A DNA stretch of 64,000 nt from Burkholderia lata (GTDB lineage: Bacteria; Pseudomonadota; Gammaproteobacteria; Burkholderiales; Burkholderiaceae), in NCBI RefSeq assembly GCF_000012945.1, contig NC_007511.1:1674001-1738000 (forward strand), written 5' to 3'. Shown here one piece after another: positions 47,310 through 56,038 of the stretch. The translations under genes and the position numbers were made by a program. How positions within the stretch are numbered: the first letter of the stretch is position 1; the number at the start of each line of letters is the position of its first letter. The notes under the pieces are model-generated. The model was not told the origin of the DNA. It was given only the letters and a program-made list of their open reading frames with translations, and ran no database searches.

Positions 47310-48223
47310 GCTGGGTTCCCGGCTGCAATGGAAAGGGAAGGACGGCCCGCGGCTCGCGGCGTGTCGAGTGCCTGCGCGAGCCAGTCGGCCACGTCGGGCC
47401 ACAGCACGGTGCCGGGGCGGCTGCGGAAGAAGCCCATGTGCCCGACCGGGCCGCTGCCCGCCGTGTGCGGATCGATCTGGCGGCGTTCGACCGCCGCGCG
47501 GGTCAGATAGCTTACCAGCAGCCCGATCGCAGTCGGGTTCGCCCACGGGTCGTCGTCGAAGCCGAGCGCGAGGATCGGCAACTGCTGTTTCGCGTAACGC
47601 TCGGCCGCGCCGAGTGTCGGATCGTCGAAGAAATAGTGCGGCAGCGTCGTCCAGCGGCTCCATTCGCGGAACACGCCGGCCGGCATGTCCTCGCCGAGCC
47701 CGAGCCGCTTGCCGGGCACATAGCCGAGCAGCGCCGACATCAGCGGGCCGAGCACGCGCAGGATCAGCCGCACCTTCAGGCGTTCGGCTGCCTGCGTGAT
47801 CAGCCGTGTGCTGCCCGCATGCGCGGCGATGAGCACCGCCGCGCGCAGGTGCGGCGTCGCGGCCGACAGCCCGATCGCATGCCCGCCGACGCTGTGCCCG
47901 ACCGCCAGCAGCGGCAATCCTTCGTACGCCTGCCGCGCCCACGCGGTCGCGCCGCCCACGTCGAGTTCCATCCAGTCGCGCATGCGGGCCTTCAGCGCGC
48001 CCAGGCGCGCGGGGCGAGATGCACCGATCCCGCGATAGTTGTAGGTAAGCGCTGCGAAGCCGCGTTCGGTCAGGAAGCGCGCGAAGCCCGCATACAACCG
48101 CTCCGGCACGGCCGTTGCCGGATGGATCAGCACCAGCGCGCGCGGCTCGGCGTCCGGCGACCACAGTGTGCCGCGCAGCGCGTAGCCGTCTGCGGCGGAA
48201 AACTCGATGGGTTGGGAGGTCAT
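47306..48223 (-). CDS. Alpha/beta-hydrolase
   Basis: A 305-residue hydrolase with HPATAVPERLYAGFA near the oxyanion region, the nucleophile elbow GHSVGGHAIG (Ser at about 106) and a late HMGFFRSRPG stretch around the expected catalytic His. It belongs to the YheT-like/serine aminopeptidase-type hydrolases. ATG at 48223 follows GAGGATGGCC; an ATG two codons upstream is possible. It is the first gene of the MarR operon and probably handles the compound that relieves MarR repression. Confidence 0.85.
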   Translation of the reverse strand: MTSQPIEFSAADGYALRGTLWSPDAEPRALVLIHPATAVPERLYAGFARFLTERGFAALTYNYRGIGASRPARLGALKARMRDWMELDVGGATAWARQAYEGLPLLAVGHSVGGHAIGLSAATPHLRAAVLIAAHAGSTRLITQAAERLKVRLILRVLGPLMSALLGYVPGKRLGLGEDMPAGVFREWSRWTTLPHYFFDDPTLGAAERYAKQQLPILALGFDDDPWANPTAIGLLVSYLTRAAVERRQIDPHTAGSGPVGHMGFFRSRPGTVLWPDVADWLAQALDTPRAAGRPSLSIAAGNPA

Positions 48224-48244
48224 GGCCATCCTCGTCCGGGTAGT

Positions 48245-48292
48245 TATTTCGTATGCGAAATATAGTCCGTGATTTATTTCGCGCACGAAATA
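48245..48292. promoter_or_regulatory. Tandem MarR-type operators
   Basis: Two copies of the inverted repeat TATTTCG-N4-CGAAATA, at 48245-48262 and 48275-48292, are exactly 30 bp apart (nearly three helical turns). They lie 22-69 bp upstream of the hydrolase start. A TATATT -10 candidate for the minus strand overlaps the first copy. Identical paired operators at a MarR-encoding operon point to autoregulation. Confidence 0.78.
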
Positions 48293-48523
48293 TCTGTCGA
48301 GGATTCATTCGAACCGGGTTTCCATGAGCGCGACGGGCGGCATCCGGCGCTGCCGGTCAATTCATAAAATATTTGCATCTTTGCATAGAAGAATATTGCG
48401 TTTGTTTCATGATCCAGATCGACGTATCGTCACCGGTTCCATCCGTTCCGCCGGCCGCCCTGCACGGCGGACCACCGGGCGCCGCCGTCGTGCGGCCGCC
48501 CGCCAACCCTCCGGGAGATCACG

Positions 48524-49489
48524 TTGCTGAGCCGAATCGTCACGGCATTCTTGCTGGCGCTTGCCGCGCAGCCGGGCATTGCCAAGGACACCGTCACGCT
48601 GCGCGTCGGTGAACAGAATTACTTCAACATCCAGGCGTCGATGGAGGCGTCCGGCGTGCTGAAGGACCTGCCTTACACGATCGAGTGGAAGCATTTCCAG
48701 GCCGCTGCGCCCGTTGCCGAGTCGCTGAACGGCAACGCAATCGACGTCGGCTTTCTCGGCGATTCCGCGCTGCTCACGCTGGCCGCGCGCGGCGCGCCGG
48801 TGAAGGTGGTTGCCGTGTCGCGGCAGAGCCTCGACGGCGTCGCGATTCTCGTGCCGAAGGATTCGCCGGTGCGCACCGTGGCCGACCTGCAGGGCAAGAC
48901 CATCGCCGTATGGCGCGGCGCGTGGAGCCAACAGCTCGTGCTGCGCGCGCTCGAACATGCGGGCTTGCGCGCGGACTCGGTCAAGTACGCGTACCTGATG
49001 CCGATCGATGCGACCAACGCGTTCGCGAACGGCTCGGTCGACGCGGTGTCGCTGTGGGAGCCGTTCGTCAGCACGCTCGCGTTGCGGCAGGGTGCGCGGC
49101 CCGTGACGACCGCGCAGGGGCTGATGCCGGCGCTGAGCTTCGTTGCCGCGAACGAGCAGGCCGCCTCCGGCAAGCGCGCCGAGATCACCGATTTCCTGCG
49201 ACGCGTGGTGGCCGCGCGCCAGTGGGTCGACAGCCATCCGCGCGAGTACGCGGACCTGTGGGCGAAGCGCGCGAAGCTCGAACCCGACGTCGCGTATCGC
49301 TGGCTCAACAACGCGAAGCAGCGCGTCGGCCCGGTCGACGAGACGGCCGCGAAGGATGCGCAGAACACGGCCGACTTCCTGCACAAGGCCGGGGTGATTC
49401 CGGCGGCGTACGACACGTCGAAGCTGCTCGACCGCTCGTATGCGGGCGCGTTCGCGGCGCCTGCGCAGAAGACGGCCGCCGCGCAGTAA
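48524..49489 (+). CDS. Aliphatic sulfonate/taurine-type ABC transporter substrate-binding protein (SsuA-like)
   Basis: A 321-residue periplasmic binding protein. A TTG start at 48524 with GGGAG 8 bp upstream gives a proper signal peptide (cleaved near PGIAKD). The fold motifs RVGEQNYFNIQASMEASGVL, VDVGFLGDSA and LQGKTIAVWRGA match the SsuA/TauA/nitrate family. It captures sulfonates for import under sulfur limitation. No permease or ATPase follows, so it must use a transporter elsewhere or the fused one opposite. TTTGCAT occurs twice, 8 bp apart, at 48372-48386, and may belong to the regulatory region. Confidence 0.86.
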   Translation: MLSRIVTAFLLALAAQPGIAKDTVTLRVGEQNYFNIQASMEASGVLKDLPYTIEWKHFQAAAPVAESLNGNAIDVGFLGDSALLTLAARGAPVKVVAVSRQSLDGVAILVPKDSPVRTVADLQGKTIAVWRGAWSQQLVLRALEHAGLRADSVKYAYLMPIDATNAFANGSVDAVSLWEPFVSTLALRQGARPVTTAQGLMPALSFVAANEQAASGKRAEITDFLRRVVAARQWVDSHPREYADLWAKRAKLEPDVAYRWLNNAKQRVGPVDETAAKDAQNTADFLHKAGVIPAAYDTSKLLDRSYAGAFAAPAQKTAAAQ

Positions 49490-49541
49490 GCGGGCCGTCC
49501 TCGACACGATTTCCGATCGACAACCACAAGGACACCCCGAC

Positions 49542-50636
49542 ATGCCTGTCGACATCATCGGCATGATCACCGCGACACCCGGCGCGGAGGTCGACGTACC
49601 GGGCGGCGCAGCCGTCCAGCCCGACTATGTGCGCCGCTTCGCGCAGGCGCACGAGGCGGCCGGCTTCGACCAGATCCTGGTCGGCCATTTCAGCAATGCG
49701 GCGGACGGCTTCATCGTCGCGTCGTTCGCGGCCGCCGCGACCGAACGCATCCGCATCCTGCTCGCGCACCGGCCGGGCGTGATCGTGCCGTCGGCCGCCG
49801 CACGGCAGATCGCGACGCTCGACGTTTTCAGCGGCGGCCGGCTCGCGCTGAACGTCGTGTCGGGCGGCGACGATGCGGACCTGCAGCGCGACGGCGATTT
49901 TGTGCCGCACGATGCGCGCTACCGTCGCACCGGCGAATATCTCGACGTGCTGAAGCGGATCTGGCAGGCCGACGCGCCGGTCGACCACGACGGCGCGTTC
50001 TACCGGCTGCGCGGCGCGTCGCCGCTCGTGAAGGGCGCGCAGCGGCCGCATGTGCCGATCTATTTCGGCGGCTCGTCGCCGGCCGCACTGGCGGTAGCGG
50101 GCGAGCATGCGGACGTCTACATGACGTGGGGCGAGCCGCTTGAGTCGGTGCGCGAGCAGGTCGCGCGGGTGCGGGCTGCCGCCGCGCCGTTCGGGCGGGC
50201 GCCGCGCATCAGCGTGTCGTTCCGGCCGATCGTTGCCGACACCGAGGCGGCTGCATGGGAGAAGGCCGAGGCGATTCGCGAACGCGTGCGCGCGGCGCGG
50301 CTCGCGAACGGCCAGCCGATCGCCGGCCATGCGCCGCAGAACGCGGGCTCGCAACGGTTGATGGCCGCCGCCGCGCAGGGCGACGTGCTCGACGAGCGGC
50401 TGTGGATGGGCGTTGCGAACCTGACCGGCGCGCGCTGGAATTCGACCGCGCTGGTCGGCACGCCCGAACAGGTCGCGCGGGCGCTCGGTGCGTATTACCG
50501 CCTCGGCGTGTCGACGTTCCTGATTCGCGGGTTCGATCCGGTGGACGATGCGCTCGATTACGGGCGCGACCTGATTCCGGCGATTCATGCGCAGGTCGCG
50601 GAACTCGACCGGTATCACGCGGCGGTGTCGGCGTAG
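49542..50636 (+). CDS. FMNH2-dependent alkanesulfonate monooxygenase (SsuD-like)
   Basis: A 364-residue bacterial-luciferase-like flavin monooxygenase with an SsuD-type layout. GFDQILVGHFSNAADGFIVA is followed by RPGVIVPSAAARQIATLDVF, SGGRLALNVVSGGD and YFGGSSPAAL, as in desulfonating LLM enzymes. It would release sulfite from alkanesulfonates using FMNH2 from a reductase encoded elsewhere. It follows the SsuA-like gene by 52 bp, forming a two-gene scavenging unit. Confidence 0.88.
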   Translation: MPVDIIGMITATPGAEVDVPGGAAVQPDYVRRFAQAHEAAGFDQILVGHFSNAADGFIVASFAAAATERIRILLAHRPGVIVPSAAARQIATLDVFSGGRLALNVVSGGDDADLQRDGDFVPHDARYRRTGEYLDVLKRIWQADAPVDHDGAFYRLRGASPLVKGAQRPHVPIYFGGSSPAALAVAGEHADVYMTWGEPLESVREQVARVRAAAAPFGRAPRISVSFRPIVADTEAAAWEKAEAIRERVRAARLANGQPIAGHAPQNAGSQRLMAAAAQGDVLDERLWMGVANLTGARWNSTALVGTPEQVARALGAYYRLGVSTFLIRGFDPVDDALDYGRDLIPAIHAQVAELDRYHAAVSA

Positions 50637-50670
50637 GCGCCGCGTTAGATCCAATGATGCTGTTTCGACG

Positions 50671-50704
50671 CGCCCCGGCATTGCCATCATGGAATGCCGG
50701 GGCG
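50671..50704. terminator. Perfect hairpin between convergent sulfur operons
   Basis: 12-bp perfect arms (50671-50682 and 50693-50704) with a 10-base loop lie between the SsuD-like stop and the convergent binding-protein stop. A bidirectional terminator is likely from position; the U-tract is poor. Confidence 0.6.
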
Positions 50705-50736
50705 ATGTCATGTCGGGCATCGTCCCGTCGACGCGC

Positions 50737-51672
50737 TCAGAACGACGGCAACCCCGGCGGATTGGTCTCCGCATGCGCGATCGCCTCGCTCTGCAAACCC
50801 CAGCGCGCGAGCGCCTGCCCATAGCGGCCACTCCCGATCAGCGCGTTCGTCGCGAGCGTCAGCGCGGGCGCGAGCCCGCTGCCGCGCCGCGTCGCGATCG
50901 CCACGTCGGCATTGGCCGGCCAGCCCGCATTGACGACGCCGACGAGGCGGATCTTGCCCGTGCGCGCGGCCTCGTACGCGAGCGACGCATTCGGGTTCAA
51001 CTCCGCATCGGCGCGGCCCGACAGCAGCGCGACGCGCGACGCCGCATCGTCGTCGAAATAGAGCAGCTCGGCCGGCTTCAGCCCCTGCGCCACGTTGCGC
51101 TTGTTCCACTCGAGCAGGATGCGCTCCTGGCTCGTCCCCGCGCCGGTGATGATGCGCAGGCCGGCGATGTCCTTCGGCCCGGCGATCTTCGCGATCGGGC
51201 TGCCGGTGCGCACGTAGAAGCCGTGCAGCCCGAGCCGATAGGTCGTGAAATCGTATTTTTCCTTGCGCTTCTCGGTCACGCCGACGTTCGAGATCACCGC
51301 GTCGTACTTGCCGGACGTCAGCCCGAGCGGCCAGTCGGCCCACGCGATCGGCAGCAGCACGAGCGTGCGGCCGAGTGCGTCGGCGACGAGCTGCGCATAG
51401 TCGGGATCGGCGCCGACCACGGTGCGCGCGTCGGTCGCGTAGGTCGACACGGGCGGCGCGTGTGGTGAGATTGCGACCGTGAACGCGCCGTCGCGTACCC
51501 AGCGATAGCCCGCTGCCTCATGAACGGCTGCGTCATCGCGTGTGGCGCGAATGCGGCCAGCCTGGCGCGGATCGAGGTCCGCGGTCGCGGCGGCTGCATG
51601 TGCCGCGCGCCATGCAAGGGTGCCCGCTGCCGCGACCATCGCGGTGGTCATGAACCGGCGTCGGTCGTTCAT
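50737..51672 (-). CDS. ABC transporter substrate-binding protein (amino-acid-type), paralogue 1
   Basis: A 311-residue periplasmic binding protein with a Tat-like N-terminus (DRRRFMTTAMVAAAG). The core (AWADWPLGLTSGKYDAVISN, then TYRLGLHGFYVR) is of the polar amino-acid/HisJ family. It closely resembles the other binding protein of this operon (start 56986): both end in the motif NPPGLP. ATG at 51672 is used. It is the last gene of the operon, 34 bp downstream of the fused transporter gene. Confidence 0.87.
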   Translation of the reverse strand: MNDRRRFMTTAMVAAAGTLAWRAAHAAAATADLDPRQAGRIRATRDDAAVHEAAGYRWVRDGAFTVAISPHAPPVSTYATDARTVVGADPDYAQLVADALGRTLVLLPIAWADWPLGLTSGKYDAVISNVGVTEKRKEKYDFTTYRLGLHGFYVRTGSPIAKIAGPKDIAGLRIITGAGTSQERILLEWNKRNVAQGLKPAELLYFDDDAASRVALLSGRADAELNPNASLAYEAARTGKIRLVGVVNAGWPANADVAIATRRGSGLAPALTLATNALIGSGRYGQALARWGLQSEAIAHAETNPPGLPSF

Positions 51673-51706
51673 CGTGCCGCACCTCGCAGGTCGGGAACTG
51701 CGCGCA

Positions 51707-53497
51707 TCACAGCACCCTCGACAGGAACGCGCGCGTCCGCGGATGCGACGGCGCATCCAGCACGACGGCCGGCGCCCCGGCTTCGACGATGCGCCCGCGC
51801 TCCATGAACAGCACGTTGTCGGCGACTTCGCGCGCGAAGCCGATCTCGTGCGTGACGATCACGAGCGTCGTGCCCGAACGCGCGAGTTCCTTGATCACGT
51901 CGAGCACCTCGTTGACGAGCTCGGGATCGAGCGCCGACGTCGGCTCGTCGAACAGCAGCACCTTCGGGCGCAGCGCGAGCGCCCGCGCGATCGCGACGCG
52001 CTGTTGCTGGCCGCCGGACAACTGGCGCGGGTATGCATCGGCTTTATCCGCGAGACCGACACGTACGAGCAGCGTGCGGGCGATACGCTCGGCGGCGTCG
52101 CGCGTGATGCCGCCCACGACGACCGGCGCCTCGACCAGGTTCTCGAGCACCGTCAGGTGCGGGAACAGGTTGAAGTTCTGGAACACCATCCCGACGGCCG
52201 TGCGCCGCGTCAGCACGTCGCGTTCCTTCAGCTCGTAGAGCACGTCGCCGTCGCGGCGATAGCCGATCAGTTCGCCGTCGATGTCGATGAAGCCGTCGTC
52301 GACGCGTTCGAGATGGTTGATTGTGCGCAGCAGCGTCGACTTGCCCGAGCCCGACGGCCCGATGATCGCGGTCACGCTGCCGCGCGGTGCGACGAACGAG
52401 ACGTTGTCGAGCACGCGTTGCATGCCGAACTGCTTCGATACGCCATGCACGGCCACTTCGCCACCGGCGCGCGGTGCGACGGCGGTCGCGGTGTCGCTAT
52501 CGCCGTGAGCCTGCGCGACCGATGCGGTGTGACGGGACGCGACACGCCGCCACAGCACGCCGAGGCGCGCAAGCGCGAACGTGATGACGGACGGCGGCGG
52601 GTTGCGCAGCGCCCCGCGCGCATAGTGCCGCTCGACCTGCACCTGGATGGCCGACAGCACGGTCAGGATGATCAGGTACCAGACGGTGGCGACCATCAGC
52701 AGCGGAATCACTTCGAGATTGCGGCGGTAGATCACCTGAACCGTATAGAACAGCTCCGGCATCGCGAGCACGTAGACCATCGACGTGCCTTTCGCGAGCA
52801 TGATCAGGTCGTTGAATGCGGTCGGCAGGATCGCGCGCATCGCCTGCGGCAGCACGATCCGCGTGGTCTGGCGGCCGCGCGGCAGCCCGAGCGCGGCGGC
52901 CGCTTCGAGCTGGCCCTGGTCGACCGCGAGAATGCCGCCCCGGATCACCTCCGCGGAAAACGCCGCATGGTGCAGCGTGAGGCCGAGCACGGCCGCGAGG
53001 AACGGGCTGATCAGGTCGGTCGTCGGCGTGTCGAACCACACGATGTCGGTGAACGGCACGCCGAGCCGCACGTGCTCGTACAGGTAGCCGAGGTTGTTCA
53101 GGATCAGCAGCAGCACGATCAGCGGAATCGAGCGGAACAGCCACACGAACGTCCACGCGCTCGCCGACAGCAGCCGCGATCGCGACAGCCGGGCCAGCGC
53201 GACGAACGCGCCGAGCACGAGGCCGGACACCGCGCCGAGCAGCGTCAGCACCAGCGTGCGCGCGAGCCCCGACAGCACCGGCGGCGACAGGAACCATTCG
53301 GCGAACACCGGCCAGCCCCATTGCGGGTTGCCGAGAATCGAATGCAGGACGATCGCGATCAGCGCGACGGCGAGCACGGTGCCGGCCGTGCGCGAACGGT
53401 GGCGCGCGGGCACGATCCGGAAACGCGTGGCGGCGTCGCGCGCGCCGGGGGAAGAGAGCGGCGGCAGCGCGCCGCCGAGGTGGGTCGTGTCGCTCAT
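51707..53497 (-). CDS. Fused ABC permease-ATPase (amino-acid-type importer)
   Basis: A 596-residue fusion. The N-terminal permease (about 35-320) has several TM segments and the EAA loop (EAAAALGLPRGRQTTRIVLPQ trimmed at its ends). The C-terminal ATPase (about 350-596) has GPSGSGKST, VFQNFNLFPHLTVLENL, LSGGQQQRVAIA, VLLFDEPTSALDP and an H-loop VTHEIGF. Most importers encode these parts separately, so the linker makes a two-chain transporter. It sits between the binding proteins and the monooxygenases and would import the substrate for both. Confidence 0.93.
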   Translation of the reverse strand: MSDTTHLGGALPPLSSPGARDAATRFRIVPARHRSRTAGTVLAVALIAIVLHSILGNPQWGWPVFAEWFLSPPVLSGLARTLVLTLLGAVSGLVLGAFVALARLSRSRLLSASAWTFVWLFRSIPLIVLLLILNNLGYLYEHVRLGVPFTDIVWFDTPTTDLISPFLAAVLGLTLHHAAFSAEVIRGGILAVDQGQLEAAAALGLPRGRQTTRIVLPQAMRAILPTAFNDLIMLAKGTSMVYVLAMPELFYTVQVIYRRNLEVIPLLMVATVWYLIILTVLSAIQVQVERHYARGALRNPPPSVITFALARLGVLWRRVASRHTASVAQAHGDSDTATAVAPRAGGEVAVHGVSKQFGMQRVLDNVSFVAPRGSVTAIIGPSGSGKSTLLRTINHLERVDDGFIDIDGELIGYRRDGDVLYELKERDVLTRRTAVGMVFQNFNLFPHLTVLENLVEAPVVVGGITRDAAERIARTLLVRVGLADKADAYPRQLSGGQQQRVAIARALALRPKVLLFDEPTSALDPELVNEVLDVIKELARSGTTLVIVTHEIGFAREVADNVLFMERGRIVEAGAPAVVLDAPSHPRTRAFLSRVL

Positions 53498-53565
53498 GTC
53501 GGTGGAAATCCTCGAATCGGTCGGGCGGGCGGGCGCGCCGCGCACGGGCGGCGCGGCAGCGGGCA

Positions 53566-54918
53566 TCAGGCGTGCGCTTCGGCCGCCGTTTCGTGCGACG
53601 CGTCAGGCACCGCGTGGCGGCTGACCTTGCGCGGCAGCCCGAGGTGGTCGCGCAGCGTCGCACCGGGCAGATCGCGGCTGTAGCGGCCGCGCGCCTCGAG
53701 CGCCGGGATCACGAGTTCGACGAAATCCTCGACGCCCTGCGCCTGCACCGCAAAGCCGAGGATGAAACCGTCGCCTGCGCCCGCGTCGTGCCAGCGGATC
53801 AGCTCGTCGGCGACATGCTCGGCCGTGCCGATGAAGTTCGGGCGCGGCGTGGCGACCGCGAGCGCCGTCTCGCGCAGCGACAGGCCTTTCTGCTTCGCGT
53901 CGGCCTTGATCCGGTCGGTGGTCGAGCGGAAGCTGTTGCGGCCGAGCTCGCCGAGTTCCGGGAACGGCGCATCGAGTGCGTACTGCGTGAAATCGTGGTG
54001 ATCGAAATAGCGGCCGAGATACGCGAGCGCCTCGTCGATCGTCAGCAGGTTGCGGATCGCCTGGTATTTGTCCTCGGCCTCGGCCGCCGTGCGTCCGACG
54101 ATCGGCCCGATGCCGGGGAAGATCTTCACGTCGCTGCCTTGCCGGCCGTGCTCGATCGCGCTCTGCTTCACGCGCCGCGTGAACGCGGCCGTTTCGTCGA
54201 GCGACGGCGAATGCGTGAACACCGCATCCGCATACTTACCGGCGAGCCCGATGCCGGTGTCGGACGAACCGGCCTGGAAGATCACCGGCTGGCCCTGCGG
54301 GGAGCGCTGGATGTTGAGCGGGCCCGCAACCTGGAAGAAGCGGCCGTGGTGGTCGAGCGTGTGGAGCTTGTCGCGATCGAAGAAGCGGCCGGTCGCGCGG
54401 TCGCGCACGAATGCGTCGTCGTCCCAGCTGTCCCACAGGCCCTGCACGACGTCGAGGTATTCGTCGGCGATCTCGTAACGCAGTTCGTGGTCGGGATGCG
54501 CCTTGCCGAAATTCTTCGCGGTGCCTTCGAGCGGTGTCGTCACGACGTTCCAGCCCGCGCGACCGCCGCTGATCGTATCGAGCGACGCGAGCTGGCGCGC
54601 GACCGTGAACGGCTCGCTGTACGACGTCGAGATCGTGCCCGCGAGCCCGATCTTCTTCGTCGCGACCGCGAGCGCCGACAGGACGGTCAGCGGCTCGAAG
54701 CGGTTCAGGAAGTGCGGGATCGACTTCTCGTTGATGTAGAGGCCGTCCGCGACGAACGCGAACGCGATGCCGGCGGCTTCCGCCTTGCGTGCGATGCCGA
54801 TCGCGAAATCGAGGTTGATGCTCGCGTCTGGCGGGTTGCTCGGATGCCGCCATGCGTTCATGTGGCTGCCTGCGCCTTGCAGCATCAGGCCGAAGGGGAT
54901 CGATCGTCGGGTCGTCAT
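53566..54918 (-). CDS. LLM-class flavin monooxygenase (NtaA/SnaA/DszA-type)
   Basis: A 450-residue flavin-dependent monooxygenase of the NtaA/DszA subgroup, recognised from its long length and the motifs FGLMLQGAGSHMNAWRHP, FAFVADGLYIN, GTISTSYSEPFTVARQLASL, WNVVTTP and PVIFQAGSSDTG. Members use FMNH2 and O2 to open C-N or C-S bonds of compounds such as nitrilotriacetate or sulfones. Here, with a dedicated transporter, an organosulfur or amine substrate is likely. Third-from-last gene of the operon. Confidence 0.9.
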   Translation of the reverse strand: MTTRRSIPFGLMLQGAGSHMNAWRHPSNPPDASINLDFAIGIARKAEAAGIAFAFVADGLYINEKSIPHFLNRFEPLTVLSALAVATKKIGLAGTISTSYSEPFTVARQLASLDTISGGRAGWNVVTTPLEGTAKNFGKAHPDHELRYEIADEYLDVVQGLWDSWDDDAFVRDRATGRFFDRDKLHTLDHHGRFFQVAGPLNIQRSPQGQPVIFQAGSSDTGIGLAGKYADAVFTHSPSLDETAAFTRRVKQSAIEHGRQGSDVKIFPGIGPIVGRTAAEAEDKYQAIRNLLTIDEALAYLGRYFDHHDFTQYALDAPFPELGELGRNSFRSTTDRIKADAKQKGLSLRETALAVATPRPNFIGTAEHVADELIRWHDAGAGDGFILGFAVQAQGVEDFVELVIPALEARGRYSRDLPGATLRDHLGLPRKVSRHAVPDASHETAAEAHA

Positions 54919-54925
54919 GGGAGCG

Positions 54926-55975
54926 TCACGCGTTCTGGTCAGGGGAAAGGGAGCGGTCGGCCGCGAGGGCCGCCTGCAACGGCGTGGCCGACAGCGCGCC
55001 GCCGAGCCATTCGGCCGATGCGAGCCGCGCCGCGTAGTCGGTCACCGGCGAATCGATCACGAACGCATCGACGTCGAGCCGCCGGCTCAGTGCATCGAGC
55101 GCGCGGTGGATGCGCTCGGGCGTATCGGCGAGCACCGTCGGGCGCAACTCGTCGATCCGGTAGTCGGACGCGCCGCTCTGCCGCGCAAATTCGGCGGCTG
55201 CCTGCGCGCTGGTCAGGTTGAAGCTCTGGCCGCCCGCGAACTGCAGCTTGAAGATTTTCATTGGCCCGATCAGTTGCTCGGCTTCGTCGCGCGTCGGTGC
55301 GGCCACCGCGTACAGCGCGACCAGCGGCCGTGTGCCATCCGCGCTGCGGTATGCGTCCAGCGAGCGTTCGAGGTTCGCGTCGTCGCCGTTGAAATGCCCC
55401 GCGTAGCAGAAGCGCCAGCCGTTGCGAGCGGCCAGCGCGCCGCTGTCCGGCGAGCCGCCGAGCAGGATGCGTTCGGGCGGCTGCGGCGGCACGGGCAGCG
55501 CGACCGCGCCGGCAAGCGGGTGATCCTCGGCGACGCCCCAGCCGAGAAACGCGTCGAGCTCCGCCAACTGGCCCGCGAAGTCCGGCTTGCGCGCCTTGTC
55601 GTGGAACCACTGCAGCGCGCGCGTGGTCAGCGGCAACCCGCCGGGCGCCTTGCCGATGCCGAGATCGACGCGGCCCGGCGCGAGCGCGGCCAGCACCTTG
55701 AAGGCTTCGGCGACCTTGAACGGGCTGTAGTGCTGCAGCATCACGCCGCCCGAGCCGACGCGAATGCGCGACGTATGCGCGAGCAGGTGTGCGACGACGA
55801 TTTCCGGCGCCGAGCTCGCGAAACCCGGCGTGCCGTGATGCTCGGCGACCCAGAAGCGTTCGTAGCCGAGCTGTTCGACGCGTTGCGCGAGCGTCGTGGT
55901 GAAGCGCAGCGCGTCGGCGGCGTTCGCGCCGTCGGCGATCGGACTCTTGTCCAGCAGCGAAAGCGAATAAGACAT
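54926..55975 (-). CDS. LLM-class flavin monooxygenase (MsnO8-type)
   Basis: A 349-residue luciferase-like protein of the MsnO8 subgroup: LSLLDKSPIADGANAADALR at the N-terminus, then RFWVAEHHGTPGFASSAPEI, IRVGSGGVMLQHYSPFKVAE and GRVDLGIGKAPGG. It is 7 bp upstream of the NtaA-type gene, so the two flavin enzymes are co-expressed. Two LLM enzymes of different subgroups in one operon suggest successive oxidations of the same imported substrate, or two substrates sharing a transporter. Confidence 0.9.
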   Translation of the reverse strand: MSYSLSLLDKSPIADGANAADALRFTTTLAQRVEQLGYERFWVAEHHGTPGFASSAPEIVVAHLLAHTSRIRVGSGGVMLQHYSPFKVAEAFKVLAALAPGRVDLGIGKAPGGLPLTTRALQWFHDKARKPDFAGQLAELDAFLGWGVAEDHPLAGAVALPVPPQPPERILLGGSPDSGALAARNGWRFCYAGHFNGDDANLERSLDAYRSADGTRPLVALYAVAAPTRDEAEQLIGPMKIFKLQFAGGQSFNLTSAQAAAEFARQSGASDYRIDELRPTVLADTPERIHRALDALSRRLDVDAFVIDSPVTDYAARLASAEWLGGALSATPLQAALAADRSLSPDQNA

Positions 55976-56038
55976 GGTGGGCGGCGTTCCTGCGTGAGCG
56001 TGGGGAGAGCGTGAATGGACGGTAGGCGGGCGCGGCGC

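Noticed and set aside
48372..48397. Sigma-70 promoter before the SsuA-like gene
   Set aside because: TTGCAT copies and the AATATT element are not spaced as a promoter; only the repeat is noted.
51542..53683. 713-residue frame opposite the fused transporter
   Set aside because: Arg/Gln/His-rich shadow; Walker motifs are on the minus strand.
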